Assembly (NCBI GenBank): GCA_965200505.1
Contig: OZ241343.1
Span: 3,348,001-3,412,000, forward strand
Direction: 5' to 3'
Origin: VXNE01 sp965200505
GTDB lineage: Bacteria > Pseudomonadota > Gammaproteobacteria > Pseudomonadales > Azotimanducaceae
DNA: 64,000 bases
Position 1 is the first letter of the stretch. Each line of letters begins with the position of its first letter. This document shows, in pieces, positions 53,959 to 63,065 of this stretch. Made by a program: the position numbers and the translations under genes. The notes beneath the pieces were generated by a model. That model was given only the letters and a program-made list of their open reading frames with translations. It made no database searches and was not told where the DNA came from.

Positions 53959-54113
53959 TGGAGCGCCCGCCATCGCTCGTTCGGGGCGGGCGGCTTCAGG
54001 CCAAATCCGTGCCGCCTAGTTGACGGATACGGTGCCGGCAGCAGGTCGGGACGAGCCGCCGGCGATGGGCGAAATCCGGTACGTTCCGGCGCTTGCGCGA
54101 CGCGAATTGGCGC

Positions 54114-54119
54114 TACAAT
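54114..54119 (+). promoter_or_regulatory. Putative -10 box of the HD-protein/dioxygenase operon
   Basis: TACAAT, 29 bases before the ATG at 54149, in the context TGGCGCTACAATGC, identical to that upstream of the first Uma2 gene. A weak -35 (CTTGCG, 54092-54097) is 16 bases upstream. Confidence 0.4.
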
Positions 54120-54148
54120 GCGCACCAGCCGCTGTGGGGTGCCGACGC

Positions 54149-54751
54149 ATGACCGCACCGCAACCTAAAGTCGTCAGCTTCACTCGCATGGATCGGGGCG
54201 ATGTGGCGGACTATGCCCTGCTGGACGAACTCGCGAAGCCCTACATCGCCGCCACCGGCCAGCGAGTGCTCGCCTATCTGGAGGGGCTCGCCGAGGGCCT
54301 CTTGGGCTATCGGATCGACCGCTACCAGCACTCCCTGCAAACCGCCACCCGGGCGTTGCGCGCGGGGGAGTGCGAGGAAGTGGTGGTGGCGGCGCTGCTG
54401 CACGACATCGGCGATGCACTGGCGCCGGAGAACCACGCCGAACTGGGCGCCGCGGTGTTGCGCCCCTATGTCGCCAAACACACCCACTGGATGGTGCTGC
54501 GGCATGGCGTGTTCCAAGGCTATCACTACTTCGACAAGGTGGGCGCGGACATGAACGAGCGCGAGCGGTACCGCGGCCACCCGGCGTTTGACGCCACCGT
54601 GCGGTTCTGCGCGTCCTACGACCAGCGCTCGTTCGACCCGCACTACGACACGCTGCCCATCGACGCCTTCGAGCCGTTGGTGATGCGCGTCTTCGAGCGC
54701 AAGCCTTGGGGCGTCCACGCCCAGGCGGATTGGCCCGCCGGCGAGGCCTGA
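54149..54751 (+). CDS. HD-domain protein (phosphohydrolase/oxygenase superfamily)
   Basis: A 200-residue HD-superfamily protein. Metal-binding residues are His61 ('RYQHSLQTATRAL'), His85-Asp86 ('ALLHDIGDAL'), His96 ('ENHAELG') and later His/Asp in 'LRHGVFQGYHYFD' and 'ASYDQRSFDP'. The start at 54149 is chosen because family-like sequence begins there. It lies 2 bases upstream of a gamma-butyrobetaine-hydroxylase-like gene. In PhnY/PhnZ and TmpA/TmpB the same pairing of a 2-oxoglutarate dioxygenase and an HD mixed-valent di-iron oxygenase oxidises organophosphonates. Whether this protein is an oxygenase or a phosphohydrolase cannot be settled from sequence. Confidence 0.85.
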   Translation: MTAPQPKVVSFTRMDRGDVADYALLDELAKPYIAATGQRVLAYLEGLAEGLLGYRIDRYQHSLQTATRALRAGECEEVVVAALLHDIGDALAPENHAELGAAVLRPYVAKHTHWMVLRHGVFQGYHYFDKVGADMNERERYRGHPAFDATVRFCASYDQRSFDPHYDTLPIDAFEPLVMRVFERKPWGVHAQADWPAGEA

Positions 54752-54753
54752 CG

Positions 54754-55869
54754 ATGCTGCCCTCCCTCCACGCGGTGCAGGCCCGAGGTCGGGTGCTGAC
54801 GCTCACTTGGCGCGATGGAGGCGAGGCGCGGATCCCCTATCTTTGGCTGCGCGACAACTGCGATTGCGCGGCCTGTCGCATCGCGCAGACCTCGGAGAAG
54901 CGCTTCGATGTGGCCAGCGTTCCCGCCAATCTGCGGCCCTGGGAAGTGAGCTTGGGTGAGGGGCCGGACGCCGGCGCCGCCCTCGAACTCGTGTGGCCCG
55001 ACGGCCACCGCACCCGCTATCTCGCCGTGGACCTGTGGCGGCTCACGCACGGTGAGCCGCAGCCGTTGCGCTATTGGGGCCGCCGGTTCCGGCCCCGCAC
55101 CTTCGACTACGCCGAGTTCCTGGGCGACGACGCCACCGCGGCCGCCTTCATCGAGGAGTTCTTGGTCGCCGGCGCCTGCATCATCGTGGGCGCCCCAACC
55201 GAGCCCGGTTCGTTGGAGACGCTGGCGCCGCGGTTGGGGCCGTTGCGCGAGGTGGTGTTCGAGCGCATCCACAACGTCGCCATTGATCCGCATGGCTACA
55301 ACATCGCCCACACCGCGGAGAACGTGCCGCCGCACAACGACATGGTGAGTTACTCGTGGCCGCCGAGCGTGCAGGCGCTGCACATGCTGGTGAACGACTG
55401 CGACGGCGGCGATTCCATCATCGTCGATGGCTTCCGCGCCCTCGCCGGCCTGCGCCGCAAGTCGCCGGCGCTGTTTGATGCGCTGTGTGAAGTGGAGGTG
55501 CCGTTCCGCCTCTTCAGCGAAGATGACGAAACCCATGCCACCAACCCGATGGTGCAGCTCGATGGTCACGGCGCGGTGCGGATGCTGCGCTTCTCGAACC
55601 AAACCATGCAGGCCGTCCCGCTCAGCGAACCCAAACTCCCGGTGTTCTACCGGGCGTATCGGGCGCTTTCCCAGCGCTTACATGCGCCGGCGGCGCAAGC
55701 GCGGTTCCGCCTCGCGGCCGGGCACATCCTGATCGTCGCGGGGCATCGTGTGCTGCATGGCCGGGCGCCGCTCACCGGGCAGGGCGCGCGCCACCTGCAG
55801 GATGGCTACTTCGAGCACGACAACGTGCGCAACCACTTGGTGGTGCTGAAGCGCAAAGGTCGCGTTTGA
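54754..55869 (+). CDS. Gamma-butyrobetaine hydroxylase-like 2-oxoglutarate/Fe(II) dioxygenase
   Basis: A TauD/TfdA-fold dioxygenase of 371 residues with an N-terminal GBBH-type (DUF971) domain. The Zn-binding cysteines are Cys36, Cys38 and Cys41 ('LRDNCDCAACR'), with a His in 'WPDGHRTRY'. The Fe(II) ligands are His and Asp in 'VPPHNDMVSYSW' and His in 'GHRVLHGRAPL'; the 2-oxoglutarate-binding Arg follows in 'RHLQDGYFEHD'. The family hydroxylates trimethylammonium compounds such as gamma-butyrobetaine; TmpA is a phosphonate-acting relative. It forms a two-gene operon with the HD protein. Confidence 0.9.
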   Translation: MLPSLHAVQARGRVLTLTWRDGGEARIPYLWLRDNCDCAACRIAQTSEKRFDVASVPANLRPWEVSLGEGPDAGAALELVWPDGHRTRYLAVDLWRLTHGEPQPLRYWGRRFRPRTFDYAEFLGDDATAAAFIEEFLVAGACIIVGAPTEPGSLETLAPRLGPLREVVFERIHNVAIDPHGYNIAHTAENVPPHNDMVSYSWPPSVQALHMLVNDCDGGDSIIVDGFRALAGLRRKSPALFDALCEVEVPFRLFSEDDETHATNPMVQLDGHGAVRMLRFSNQTMQAVPLSEPKLPVFYRAYRALSQRLHAPAAQARFRLAAGHILIVAGHRVLHGRAPLTGQGARHLQDGYFEHDNVRNHLVVLKRKGRV

Positions 55870-55882
55870 CGGGGCAGGGCGC

Positions 55883-58800
55883 TCAGGGCGTGCCGCAACG
55901 CGCGCCTTCGTAGAGGCCGATGTTGTCCATCCACACGTCCAAGGGGCTTTGCGCGAAATCAAAGGCGAGCCGACCGTGCAGATCCGTCTCCGCCACCCTG
56001 AAGGTGTGCTTGAACCGTTTGCGGGAGGTGGTGAGGTTGGCGCGGAACTGGCCGCCGCTCAGATTGCGCCATTCATCCATGTTGGTGTCCAGGTAGGCAG
56101 TCATCACACGCCGGCCGGCGGCCCGTGCGTCGTAGCAGATCGTGTATTGCCGGCCGCGGATCACCATCACTGGATGGCTGAGTTGCACATGCCAAGGTTG
56201 GTCACTGGCCGCGCGTACCGAAACGTGAACTTGGCCGCCACGCTGTTCGATGGAGCGGGCCGCCCGGTCCAGCTCCACGGTGTTCCAGTTGGTGTCGTTC
56301 AAAGAGCCGCGGGCGAACACGCCACCGCTTGAAACGAGGTTGCCGCGACGCGGCGGCAGTGGCGATTGTTCCGAGAAGAACATCATCTCGTTGCTGAACA
56401 GGCCGCCTGGGTTTTGCACTTGCAGGAAGTGCAGGCCGCCGGGTGCCGGCAGGGCATCGAGTTCCGCGACCAACGCCTCGCCGGCGCAATCCGGCAGCGA
56501 CCCGGCGGCGCAGTACACGGCACCGGCGGCCAAACGCCCATCCACGAAGAGGGTGGCGCCGGGATGCACATGGCGGCCGCTGAACCGCAGCGTCGCGGCT
56601 TCGCTGAGGAAGGGAATGTCCACCGTGCGCAGTTGCGCCTCAATGGCCTGTTCGGGCCATAGCGCCGGTTGTGGATGGTCGAGATCGACGTTCGGCCCCA
56701 AGCGCCCGGTGAGGGTCAACACCAAGCCGCCGCTGGCCGCCTCCGCAAGCAGGACCGCGCGGGTGAAGGTGGCATCGCCATCCCGTTCCGCGTAACGGCC
56801 GCCTCGGAACTCAAGCGCGATGGGCTGCGCTTGGGCGCCATCGACGATGCGCGCGCCTTCCCCCTGCAGCACGATGGCCTGCTCGGTGGCTGCTGTTTCC
56901 AACGCCGCAAGGAGGCGCCGGGTGCGGGTGCTTTGCGCCGTCGTGGCGTTCAGCGTCACCTGCCGGGCGAAGGCGCCGTGGAAGCCGGTGCTGCCCTGCA
57001 ACACCATCTCCCAGATGTCCGGCGAAGCGCCGGCGAGGTCCCACATGGCCCGTTCCGGGAACGTGTCATCCATGCCCACCAGACTCAACAGATCCAAGAT
57101 GTTGAGGCGGCCTTGCGGCAGCATCGTCCAGCGTTCGTAGGCGCCGCGCCAAGTTGGCGCGTCCATGCCAGTGCCGGGGGTGTTGGTGCTGACCAGAAAC
57201 GGCATCTTGTGGCAAGCGCCGCAGGTCTGGGCGCCGGTGGTGCGCCCGCCGGCGTCGTTGATGAAGCTGAACTCGAAGAAGCCGTCCCGCGCCGCCGGCG
57301 TCAACACGTTGTCGTAAGCGCGTCCGGGCGCCGGTGGATAGGGGGCACTGAGTATGTAGCTTGCCAGCGCGGTTCGCTCATCACCGTCGAGCAACCCGGC
57401 TTTGCCTTGGTCATTGGCGGGGCAGTCGCCCACGTCGCACATGGTGGTGGCCATGCTGCCGTCCACCAGCACCTCGGTGCAGCCAAGCGGGTCGTCCACG
57501 GCGCAGTTCGGTGCCACGTCCGCGTTGATGGATGCGGTGTTGTTGCCGCCGTAGGGGTCGCCCGGGATGCCATCCCAGTGATAGGGCTGGGTGTCGCGCA
57601 AACCCTTGGCCGGCATGGTGAGGCGCGGTGGGATTTGCGTACATCCCTCCACATCGCAACGCGGCGTGTCGAGCACCCACACCAGCTGGTCGGTGTGGTT
57701 GTCCGGATGGCAACTCTCGCAGGAGAACGTGCCGGTGGAGGAGGCGTCCGCGTCGTTGAAGGCGATGCGGCCGCGTTTGACGACGGGATGGGTGGGGTCT
57801 TCGAGGGCGAGGGTCGCGGTGACGATGGGCGCGGCGGGGCTGCTCAAGTCCACCACGGAGACGCTGTTGTCCAAGGCGTTCAACACCCATGCCATCTGTG
57901 CGGCGCCGGCGGTGTTCGAGGCGAGTGCCACGCCGCGGGGCCCGGCGCCCACGGCGACGCGGCCCAAAACGGCGCCGGATTCGGCGTCCACGGTGAATAC
58001 CTTGTCCGAACCCGCGGCGGTGGCCACCAAAGTGCGGTCATCGTCGCTCACTTGGATGCCGAAGGGAGTGGCCAAGGCCATGCCGGGGGCGGGATGGACG
58101 GGTGGCAAGGGCTCCAAGTCAAAGAAGGTCCGCGCGTTACATTCAGTGCTGCAATCCAGGCGCGTGATCTGATTCAGGAACGCCCGGTTCTCCATCTCCG
58201 CCAAGCCATGCCCTTGGGTGCCGGCCAGCCCATTCGCCATGTTGCGCGCGTCCGTCTGGGCGATGAACACCCGGCCGCGGCCATCGACGGCGATGCCGTA
58301 GAGCAGAGTGCCGAGGCTGTTCACGGTGTGCAGCAACTCGTCCGTGGTCGTGTCGAAGATGAACAAGTCCCGGTCTGGCAGGCGCGGGTTGCGCACAATG
58401 TCCGCGTCGTAACCCGTGGACAACACGTTGTTGTCGGTGAAGACGTGTGCCACCGCGTCGAAAGTGCATTCGTTGTGGCCGACCGCGGCGGCGAAGCAGC
58501 CAGACAGCTGGCTTTGGTTGTTGGATTCAAACGGGATGACGTAAAGCCGCTCCCCGCGCACCGCCAAGGCGCGAGGTTCTTGGGCGCGGATGGGCAAGTG
58601 CCCGGTCACGGTGCGCCGCGTGACATCCACGATGGCCACTCGGTTCGCCGGCGAAAGCGCGACATAGGCTTTGGCGTTGTTGGCGAAGGCGATGCCCACC
58701 GGCTCGTCGAAACGGGTGGCCAAGGTGTCCGGGTCGAAGTCCTGAATGGTGGCGATCACTTGGTGGAAGGTTGGGCTGGCCGGGTTGGCGTCGATGACGC

Positions 58801-59170
58801 TGATGGAATCCGACACATGGTTGGCCACCCATACTTCCGCGCCGTCGGGCCGCGCCGCCACGCTCACCGGATCGATGCCCACGTTGATTCGCGCCGCCAC
58901 CGTCAGTGCTTCCACATCGATGACGTCCAGCGTGTCGGCCGGCGTGTTGGCGACATACACATGGTTGCCGACCAACGCGATGGGCCGGGCGTGGGGGCTT
59001 GCGAAAGTGGGATGGCCTACATCGCTTGGCGCGGCCGCCGCGCCGAGTGCGTTCGCGGCCAGCAACGTGATGGCGGAAAAGGCGCCACGAGCGGTGCGCC
59101 ACACCCATCGCGTCGTGCGCGGGATTGTGGCGCCGGGATGGGCTAGGCCGTGTGGTTGCTTCTCGGACAA
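55883..59170 (-). CDS. Secreted YVTN beta-propeller protein with cytochrome c-type haem motifs
   Basis: About 1,095 residues. The N-terminal half is a YVTN/surface-layer-like beta-propeller ('PIALVGNHVYVANTPADTL', 'AEVWVANHVSDSISVID', 'VAIVDVTRRTVTGHLP'). The middle carries two CxxCH haem-binding motifs, 'SCESCHPDNH' and 'TCGACHKMPF', in a di-haem cytochrome c/peroxidase-like region. The C-terminal third is beta-rich with a carbohydrate-binding-like domain ending in 'FDFAQSPLDVWMDNIGLYEG'. The signal helix 'GAFSAITLLAANALGAAAAP' has no ATG close by. I propose the TTG at 59170 (GGGAG upstream); GTG 59104 and ATG 59266, which would overlap the VOC gene, are alternatives. Function unknown, redox role inferred. 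Confidence 0.8.
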   Translation of the reverse strand: MSEKQPHGLAHPGATIPRTTRWVWRTARGAFSAITLLAANALGAAAAPSDVGHPTFASPHARPIALVGNHVYVANTPADTLDVIDVEALTVAARINVGIDPVSVAARPDGAEVWVANHVSDSISVIDANPASPTFHQVIATIQDFDPDTLATRFDEPVGIAFANNAKAYVALSPANRVAIVDVTRRTVTGHLPIRAQEPRALAVRGERLYVIPFESNNQSQLSGCFAAAVGHNECTFDAVAHVFTDNNVLSTGYDADIVRNPRLPDRDLFIFDTTTDELLHTVNSLGTLLYGIAVDGRGRVFIAQTDARNMANGLAGTQGHGLAEMENRAFLNQITRLDCSTECNARTFFDLEPLPPVHPAPGMALATPFGIQVSDDDRTLVATAAGSDKVFTVDAESGAVLGRVAVGAGPRGVALASNTAGAAQMAWVLNALDNSVSVVDLSSPAAPIVTATLALEDPTHPVVKRGRIAFNDADASSTGTFSCESCHPDNHTDQLVWVLDTPRCDVEGCTQIPPRLTMPAKGLRDTQPYHWDGIPGDPYGGNNTASINADVAPNCAVDDPLGCTEVLVDGSMATTMCDVGDCPANDQGKAGLLDGDERTALASYILSAPYPPAPGRAYDNVLTPAARDGFFEFSFINDAGGRTTGAQTCGACHKMPFLVSTNTPGTGMDAPTWRGAYERWTMLPQGRLNILDLLSLVGMDDTFPERAMWDLAGASPDIWEMVLQGSTGFHGAFARQVTLNATTAQSTRTRRLLAALETAATEQAIVLQGEGARIVDGAQAQPIALEFRGGRYAERDGDATFTRAVLLAEAASGGLVLTLTGRLGPNVDLDHPQPALWPEQAIEAQLRTVDIPFLSEAATLRFSGRHVHPGATLFVDGRLAAGAVYCAAGSLPDCAGEALVAELDALPAPGGLHFLQVQNPGGLFSNEMMFFSEQSPLPPRRGNLVSSGGVFARGSLNDTNWNTVELDRAARSIEQRGGQVHVSVRAASDQPWHVQLSHPVMVIRGRQYTICYDARAAGRRVMTAYLDTNMDEWRNLSGGQFRANLTTSRKRFKHTFRVAETDLHGRLAFDFAQSPLDVWMDNIGLYEGARCGTP

Positions 59171-59204
59171 CTCAAAAGCGCTCCCGTGGCGCGTCCCATC
59201 GAGT

Positions 59205-59870
59205 TCAGGCCGGCTCCGCCGCCGCCTTCTCCAGCGCCGCCAAGGCGTCAGGATCAGAAAGCACATTGCAAATGCTTTCCTGCAACCCGGGCTGCAAATG
59301 CGCGTTGTAGGCCGGCTGCGGCACGGCGCCGCCTTGGGGCTCGAACGGCGGTGGGTTGAGGAAGCGCTGCAGCTTTTCCTTGCTCAATCCAGCGTGCTCC
59401 AAGGTGGAATCCAGCACCCACCGCTCAGGATCGATTTCCTGCTCCGAACAGGAGAACTCAACCACCATGCCCTCCGTGGCCTTGGGAATGTAAACGGATT
59501 CGCAAAAGCCGTGGTCGATGGGGCCGAAGGTCATGTAACCATGCGAGCGCACCCGGTCTCGCATGGCGAGCAGCTCCTCCCTGCCATCGACGTTGAAGGC
59601 GATGTGCTGCATGTTGCCGCGCACCCGATCCATGCCCAGCACGTCCCGCTGTGCCAACGACTGCTCCACGCCGTCATCCGCCGGCACACGGGCCAGCGCG
59701 ACATAGGAACGTTCGTTCAGCTTCAGGAAGATGTGGTAAGCGTCCTTGAAGCCATGCATCCAGTAGAACGCCTTCAGCTCCATGCCGCAGGCTTGGGTGA
59801 AGAACTCCAGCGCACCCTCCACATCATGGACGTTCAAGGCGATGTGGTGCAGTCCGTTGGGCATTCCCAT
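59205..59870 (-). CDS. VOC family protein (glyoxalase/dioxygenase superfamily)
   Basis: A 221-residue vicinal-oxygen-chelate protein. Start 'MGMPNGLHHIALNVHDVEGA' with GGAGGA upstream. The paired beta-alpha-beta-beta-beta modules carry the metal-ligand pattern His in 'LHHIALNV', His in 'MQHIAFNVDG' and Glu in 'EGMVVEFSCSE'. A long C-terminal extension (from about residue 155, Pro/Leu/Asn-rich) is unusual for small VOC enzymes. It lies just upstream of the propeller/cytochrome gene and downstream of an alpha/beta hydrolase, all on the minus strand. Confidence 0.88.
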   Translation of the reverse strand: MGMPNGLHHIALNVHDVEGALEFFTQACGMELKAFYWMHGFKDAYHIFLKLNERSYVALARVPADDGVEQSLAQRDVLGMDRVRGNMQHIAFNVDGREELLAMRDRVRSHGYMTFGPIDHGFCESVYIPKATEGMVVEFSCSEQEIDPERWVLDSTLEHAGLSKEKLQRFLNPPPFEPQGGAVPQPAYNAHLQPGLQESICNVLSDPDALAALEKAAAEPA

Positions 59871-59900
59871 TGCAGTCCTCCTTGGGTGGTTCGCACGGCC

Positions 59901-60722
59901 CTAAGGCAGGTTTTTCTCGCACCAAGCGGCCAGCTTGGCGCAGAACTCCTCGGTGTGAAACAGCATGAGCTGGTGATGGTCGCTGTCGAACACCACCTGC
60001 TCCTTGGGGCCGCCAACGCTGTCGTACAGTGCCTGGCAGGCGCCGGGCGGGAAGATGGGGTCCCGTTCGGCGTACATCTGCAGGAAGGGCTTCTTGTTTT
60101 CAGACAGGGGATGGGGCGCTTCCCAAGAGTACAGCGACACCACGCTGGCCAGCCGAACGCGGTCTGTGTGCAGGGGATGCGCCATCATCTCGCGCCCGGT
60201 TTCCGGGTCGCCGTAGTTCTTCTCCCAGTTGACCATCTCGTCGAAGGAGATGGTGGTCGCTTGGCCGAACGGCGTGGCCAGAAAGGCGGCCATGGTCGGG
60301 CTGCTGAGAATCTGCTTGACCATCTCGTAGCCCGGCGTGCCCACGGCGATTGGGGACGCCTGAATGATGACCCCGGCAACGTCATCCTCAAAGAAGGCCG
60401 TGCTGCCGATGAGCCCGCCCAAGCTGGAGCCCAGCACGAAGATGGGCTTGTCGTGGCAACGGCGGATTTCGGCGATGAGGCTTCGTAGGCCGTTGTGCGT
60501 CTCGTCGAAGGTGAAGTGGCCGCGCTTGGCGCCGCTTTGCCCGAAACCGGGGGCGTCCCAGCACCAGATGTCGGCTTGGGTTCGCTGCGCATAGGGCAGG
60601 CAAAAGGCATCGTACATGCCGCCCCAGCCGCCGGCGCCGTGGCAGATCAAGAGGGCGTAGGGGCCGTTCCCCTCGTAGCGGTAGGCGTGGATGTCGCCCA
60701 AGTTGAACTCGATGCGTCGCAT
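59901..60722 (-). CDS. Alpha/beta hydrolase
   Basis: A 273-residue cytoplasmic hydrolase. Motifs are 'LLICHGAGGWGGMYDAF' (oxyanion region), the nucleophile elbow 'VLGSSLGGLIGS', the acid in 'MYAERDPIFPPG' and the His in 'FDSDHHQLMLFH'. The arrangement resembles meta-cleavage-product hydrolases, which would fit the adjacent VOC (extradiol-dioxygenase superfamily) gene 30 bases downstream, but this is inference. Confidence 0.85.
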   Translation of the reverse strand: MRRIEFNLGDIHAYRYEGNGPYALLICHGAGGWGGMYDAFCLPYAQRTQADIWCWDAPGFGQSGAKRGHFTFDETHNGLRSLIAEIRRCHDKPIFVLGSSLGGLIGSTAFFEDDVAGVIIQASPIAVGTPGYEMVKQILSSPTMAAFLATPFGQATTISFDEMVNWEKNYGDPETGREMMAHPLHTDRVRLASVVSLYSWEAPHPLSENKKPFLQMYAERDPIFPPGACQALYDSVGGPKEQVVFDSDHHQLMLFHTEEFCAKLAAWCEKNLP

Positions 60723-60897
60723 GGCCTTCCCAAGGGCGCCGACTGCCCCGATTCTCCCAATGCCCCCATCGGGCTGTCAACCGAGGATGCCTGCTGGACG
60801 CCACGCCGGCGCCTGGCGTTGGCGGCGCGGGAACACTCGTCCGTGGAATCTGCGACACTGGCGGTGGCCGCACTTGGGCTGACCAGGAGGTTCCGAC

Positions 60898-61821
60898 ATG
60901 CCAAGACAACCCGCAACGCCGTGCCCGCCCCGCCATGAGTCCACGCTGGTCGCTCGCCTCTTGGCCTGTTTGGTGGCGGCGTGGTTGGTGGTTCCGGCAG
61001 CCGAAGCCTTTGCCCAAGGCCGGTTCGACGAGGTGGAAGTGAAGGCCACCGCCGTGAGCGGCCCGATCCACATGATCACCGGCGCCGGCGGCAACATCGC
61101 CGTCTCCGTCGGCGACGATGGCGTGTTGATCGTGGATGACCAATTCCTGCCGTTGGCGGAACGAATTCAGGCCGCCATCGACGCGCTCGGTGGCGCTCGC
61201 CCCAAGTTCGTGCTCAACACGCACTACCACGGCGACCATGTAGGCGGCAATCCGCATTTCGGGCAAGCCGGCACCATCATCGCCCACGCCAATGTCCGCG
61301 CGCGGCTGCTTGCCCAAGACGGCCTGCCGGCGGTCGCGTTGCCGAGCATCACCTTCGACGAATCCCTGAACCTGCACTTCAATGGCGACGACATCCGCGT
61401 GCTGCACCTGCCCGCCGGGCACACGGACGGAGACAGCGCCGTGTGGTTCCCGCAAGCCAACGTCCTGCACTTGGGGGATCAGCTGTTCAGCGGCCGCTTC
61501 CCGTACATCGACTTGGCGGCCGGCGGCACCGTGGCCGGCTACATCGCCAACTTGGAGGCCGTGCTGAGTTGGGCCCCGCCGGATGTGGCGGTGATCCCCG
61601 GTCACGGCGCCTTGGGCGGCCTCGACGCGGTGCGGGCGAGCGTCAAGATGCTGCGCGAGACCCGGCAAATGGTCGCCGACGCTCTCGGTGCGGGCACCGC
61701 CCTCGACGACGTGGTCGCCAATGGGCTGGGGCCAGACTACGCCGAGTGGGGCGCCGGCTTCATCAACGAGGAACGATGGATTCGCACCCTCGCCGCGGGC
61801 TTGGCAAGCTCAGCCGAGTGA
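60898..61821 (+). CDS. Exported metallo-beta-lactamase-fold hydrolase
   Basis: A 307-residue MBL-fold protein with a signal peptide (hydrophobic about residues 17-38, 'AEAFAQ' cleavage region). AGGAGG precedes the ATG. The HxHxDH motif is at His109-His114 ('NTHYHGDHVGGN'), with further ligands in 'HLPAGHTDGDSAVW', 'LHLGDQLFSGRFP' and 'VIPGHGALGG'. It resembles quinoprotein-relay/SoxH-type MBL proteins rather than true beta-lactamases. The 3' end overlaps the convergent MFS gene by 12 bases. Confidence 0.87.
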   Translation: MPRQPATPCPPRHESTLVARLLACLVAAWLVVPAAEAFAQGRFDEVEVKATAVSGPIHMITGAGGNIAVSVGDDGVLIVDDQFLPLAERIQAAIDALGGARPKFVLNTHYHGDHVGGNPHFGQAGTIIAHANVRARLLAQDGLPAVALPSITFDESLNLHFNGDDIRVLHLPAGHTDGDSAVWFPQANVLHLGDQLFSGRFPYIDLAAGGTVAGYIANLEAVLSWAPPDVAVIPGHGALGGLDAVRASVKMLRETRQMVADALGAGTALDDVVANGLGPDYAEWGAGFINEERWIRTLAAGLASSAE

Positions 61822-63051
61822 TCCGGCGCCCCGCGGTTCGGGAGCGCCGGGAGCGCCATCGCCCAACGGATGCGAAGGGGAGCGATGGCGCCATAGCTCC
61901 CCTCGCCAAAGCACCGCGGTGAAGATGAGCACGGACACCGGGATGCCCGGCAAGAGTGCCGTCAAGGGGTCCGTCGCGGCTGCCAACTGGCCGAGCAACG
62001 CCGCGGAGATGGGCGCCGCCAGCATGAAGCTGAACACGAAGAGCGCCAACACCTGCGCCCGCTGCGCCGCCGGCGCGCCCTCTTGCACCATCACCCGTGC
62101 CAGCGTCGAGGTGACACCCATGTTGAGCCCCCACGCGGCCACCAGGGCGAAGAAGAGCCACACTGGCGGTTCTTGGAGCAGCACCAGCAAGATCAGCGCG
62201 CGCGTCAATTGCATCAGCCCGAAGAGCCGTCCCGGGCGCAAGAGCGGCATGACGAAATACAGCACCACGTTGGAGACGATGGCGCCGGCGGTGAACGCGA
62301 TGAAGAGGTTGGCGAGAAACGCGGCGTCGCCACCATAGACCTTGGTGACGATGAAGGGCATGGCGACGGTGTAGGCGCCGGCGTTCACCAGGGACGAGAC
62401 GAAGTTGAGCGCCACCACGTCGCGCAACAGCGGCAAGCGGCCGAGGGCGCGGAAGCCGGCGAACAAGTTTGGCCTTGCGACTTGGGTTGGCGGCAGTGGC
62501 GGCAGCGCGCGCGCCGCGCCGCCCGCCAGCGCGAACAGCAGCGCTTCTCCCGCGAGCACCCACGGCAGGCCGATGGATTTGACCTGCCCGCCCACCGCGA
62601 GGCCGCCGATGCCCACTACCGACGTGACCACGGTGACCACCACGACGGCGCGTTGGATGTCCAGCCGGCTCACCGTGTTCAAAGCCGCTTGACGCGCCGG
62701 ATCGCTCAGCGACTGCAGCAGCGCGACGACCACGCCGAACGACACCACGGCCCAGAACGTCGGCGTGGCGGCGGCCATCGCCAGCGGCGCCAAGCAGGCG
62801 ACGCCGGCCAAGCCGACGAGCAGCCTGCGCCCGTCGCTCCGGTCCGCCAGCACGCCGCCGGCGAAGAGCGCCAACAGCGCCGGCGCCTCCATCAGCACCC
62901 GCGCCAAGCTATAGCGCTCCGGCCCCACTTCCAGCACGCCGATCAACACCCACGGCACGATGATCCATTGCAAGCTGAGGGCGCCCAGCCAAAGCCCAGA
63001 CGCGGCCAGATACCAAGGAAATGCGGAGCGCGGTGGCAAGGTGGAGGGCAT
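61810..63051 (-). CDS. MFS transporter
   Basis: A 413-residue major-facilitator protein with about 12 hydrophobic helices. The motif-A-like loop is 'GGVLADRSDGRRLLVGLAG', and a second 'SDPARQAALNTVSRLDIQRA' stretch is typical of the MFS_3/enterobactin-exporter-like group. An export function is likely; the substrate is unknown. The C-terminal tail (Pro/Gly-rich, about 395-413) overlaps the convergent MBL gene. Confidence 0.86.
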   Translation of the reverse strand: MPSTLPPRSAFPWYLAASGLWLGALSLQWIIVPWVLIGVLEVGPERYSLARVLMEAPALLALFAGGVLADRSDGRRLLVGLAGVACLAPLAMAAATPTFWAVVSFGVVVALLQSLSDPARQAALNTVSRLDIQRAVVVVTVVTSVVGIGGLAVGGQVKSIGLPWVLAGEALLFALAGGAARALPPLPPTQVARPNLFAGFRALGRLPLLRDVVALNFVSSLVNAGAYTVAMPFIVTKVYGGDAAFLANLFIAFTAGAIVSNVVLYFVMPLLRPGRLFGLMQLTRALILLVLLQEPPVWLFFALVAAWGLNMGVTSTLARVMVQEGAPAAQRAQVLALFVFSFMLAAPISAALLGQLAAATDPLTALLPGIPVSVLIFTAVLWRGELWRHRSPSHPLGDGAPGAPEPRGAGSLG

Positions 63052-63065
63052 GGCGACGGTGCCAC

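Noticed and set aside
56669..59146. An 825-codon plus-strand frame opposite the propeller/cytochrome gene
   Set aside because: Antisense shadow: His/Arg/Gly/Val-rich, no domain motifs, while the minus strand has YVTN repeats and CxxCH motifs.
60898..61821. True beta-lactamase (antibiotic resistance)
   Set aside because: HxHxDH is shared across the whole MBL superfamily; the overall layout is closer to SoxH/quinoprotein-relay proteins.
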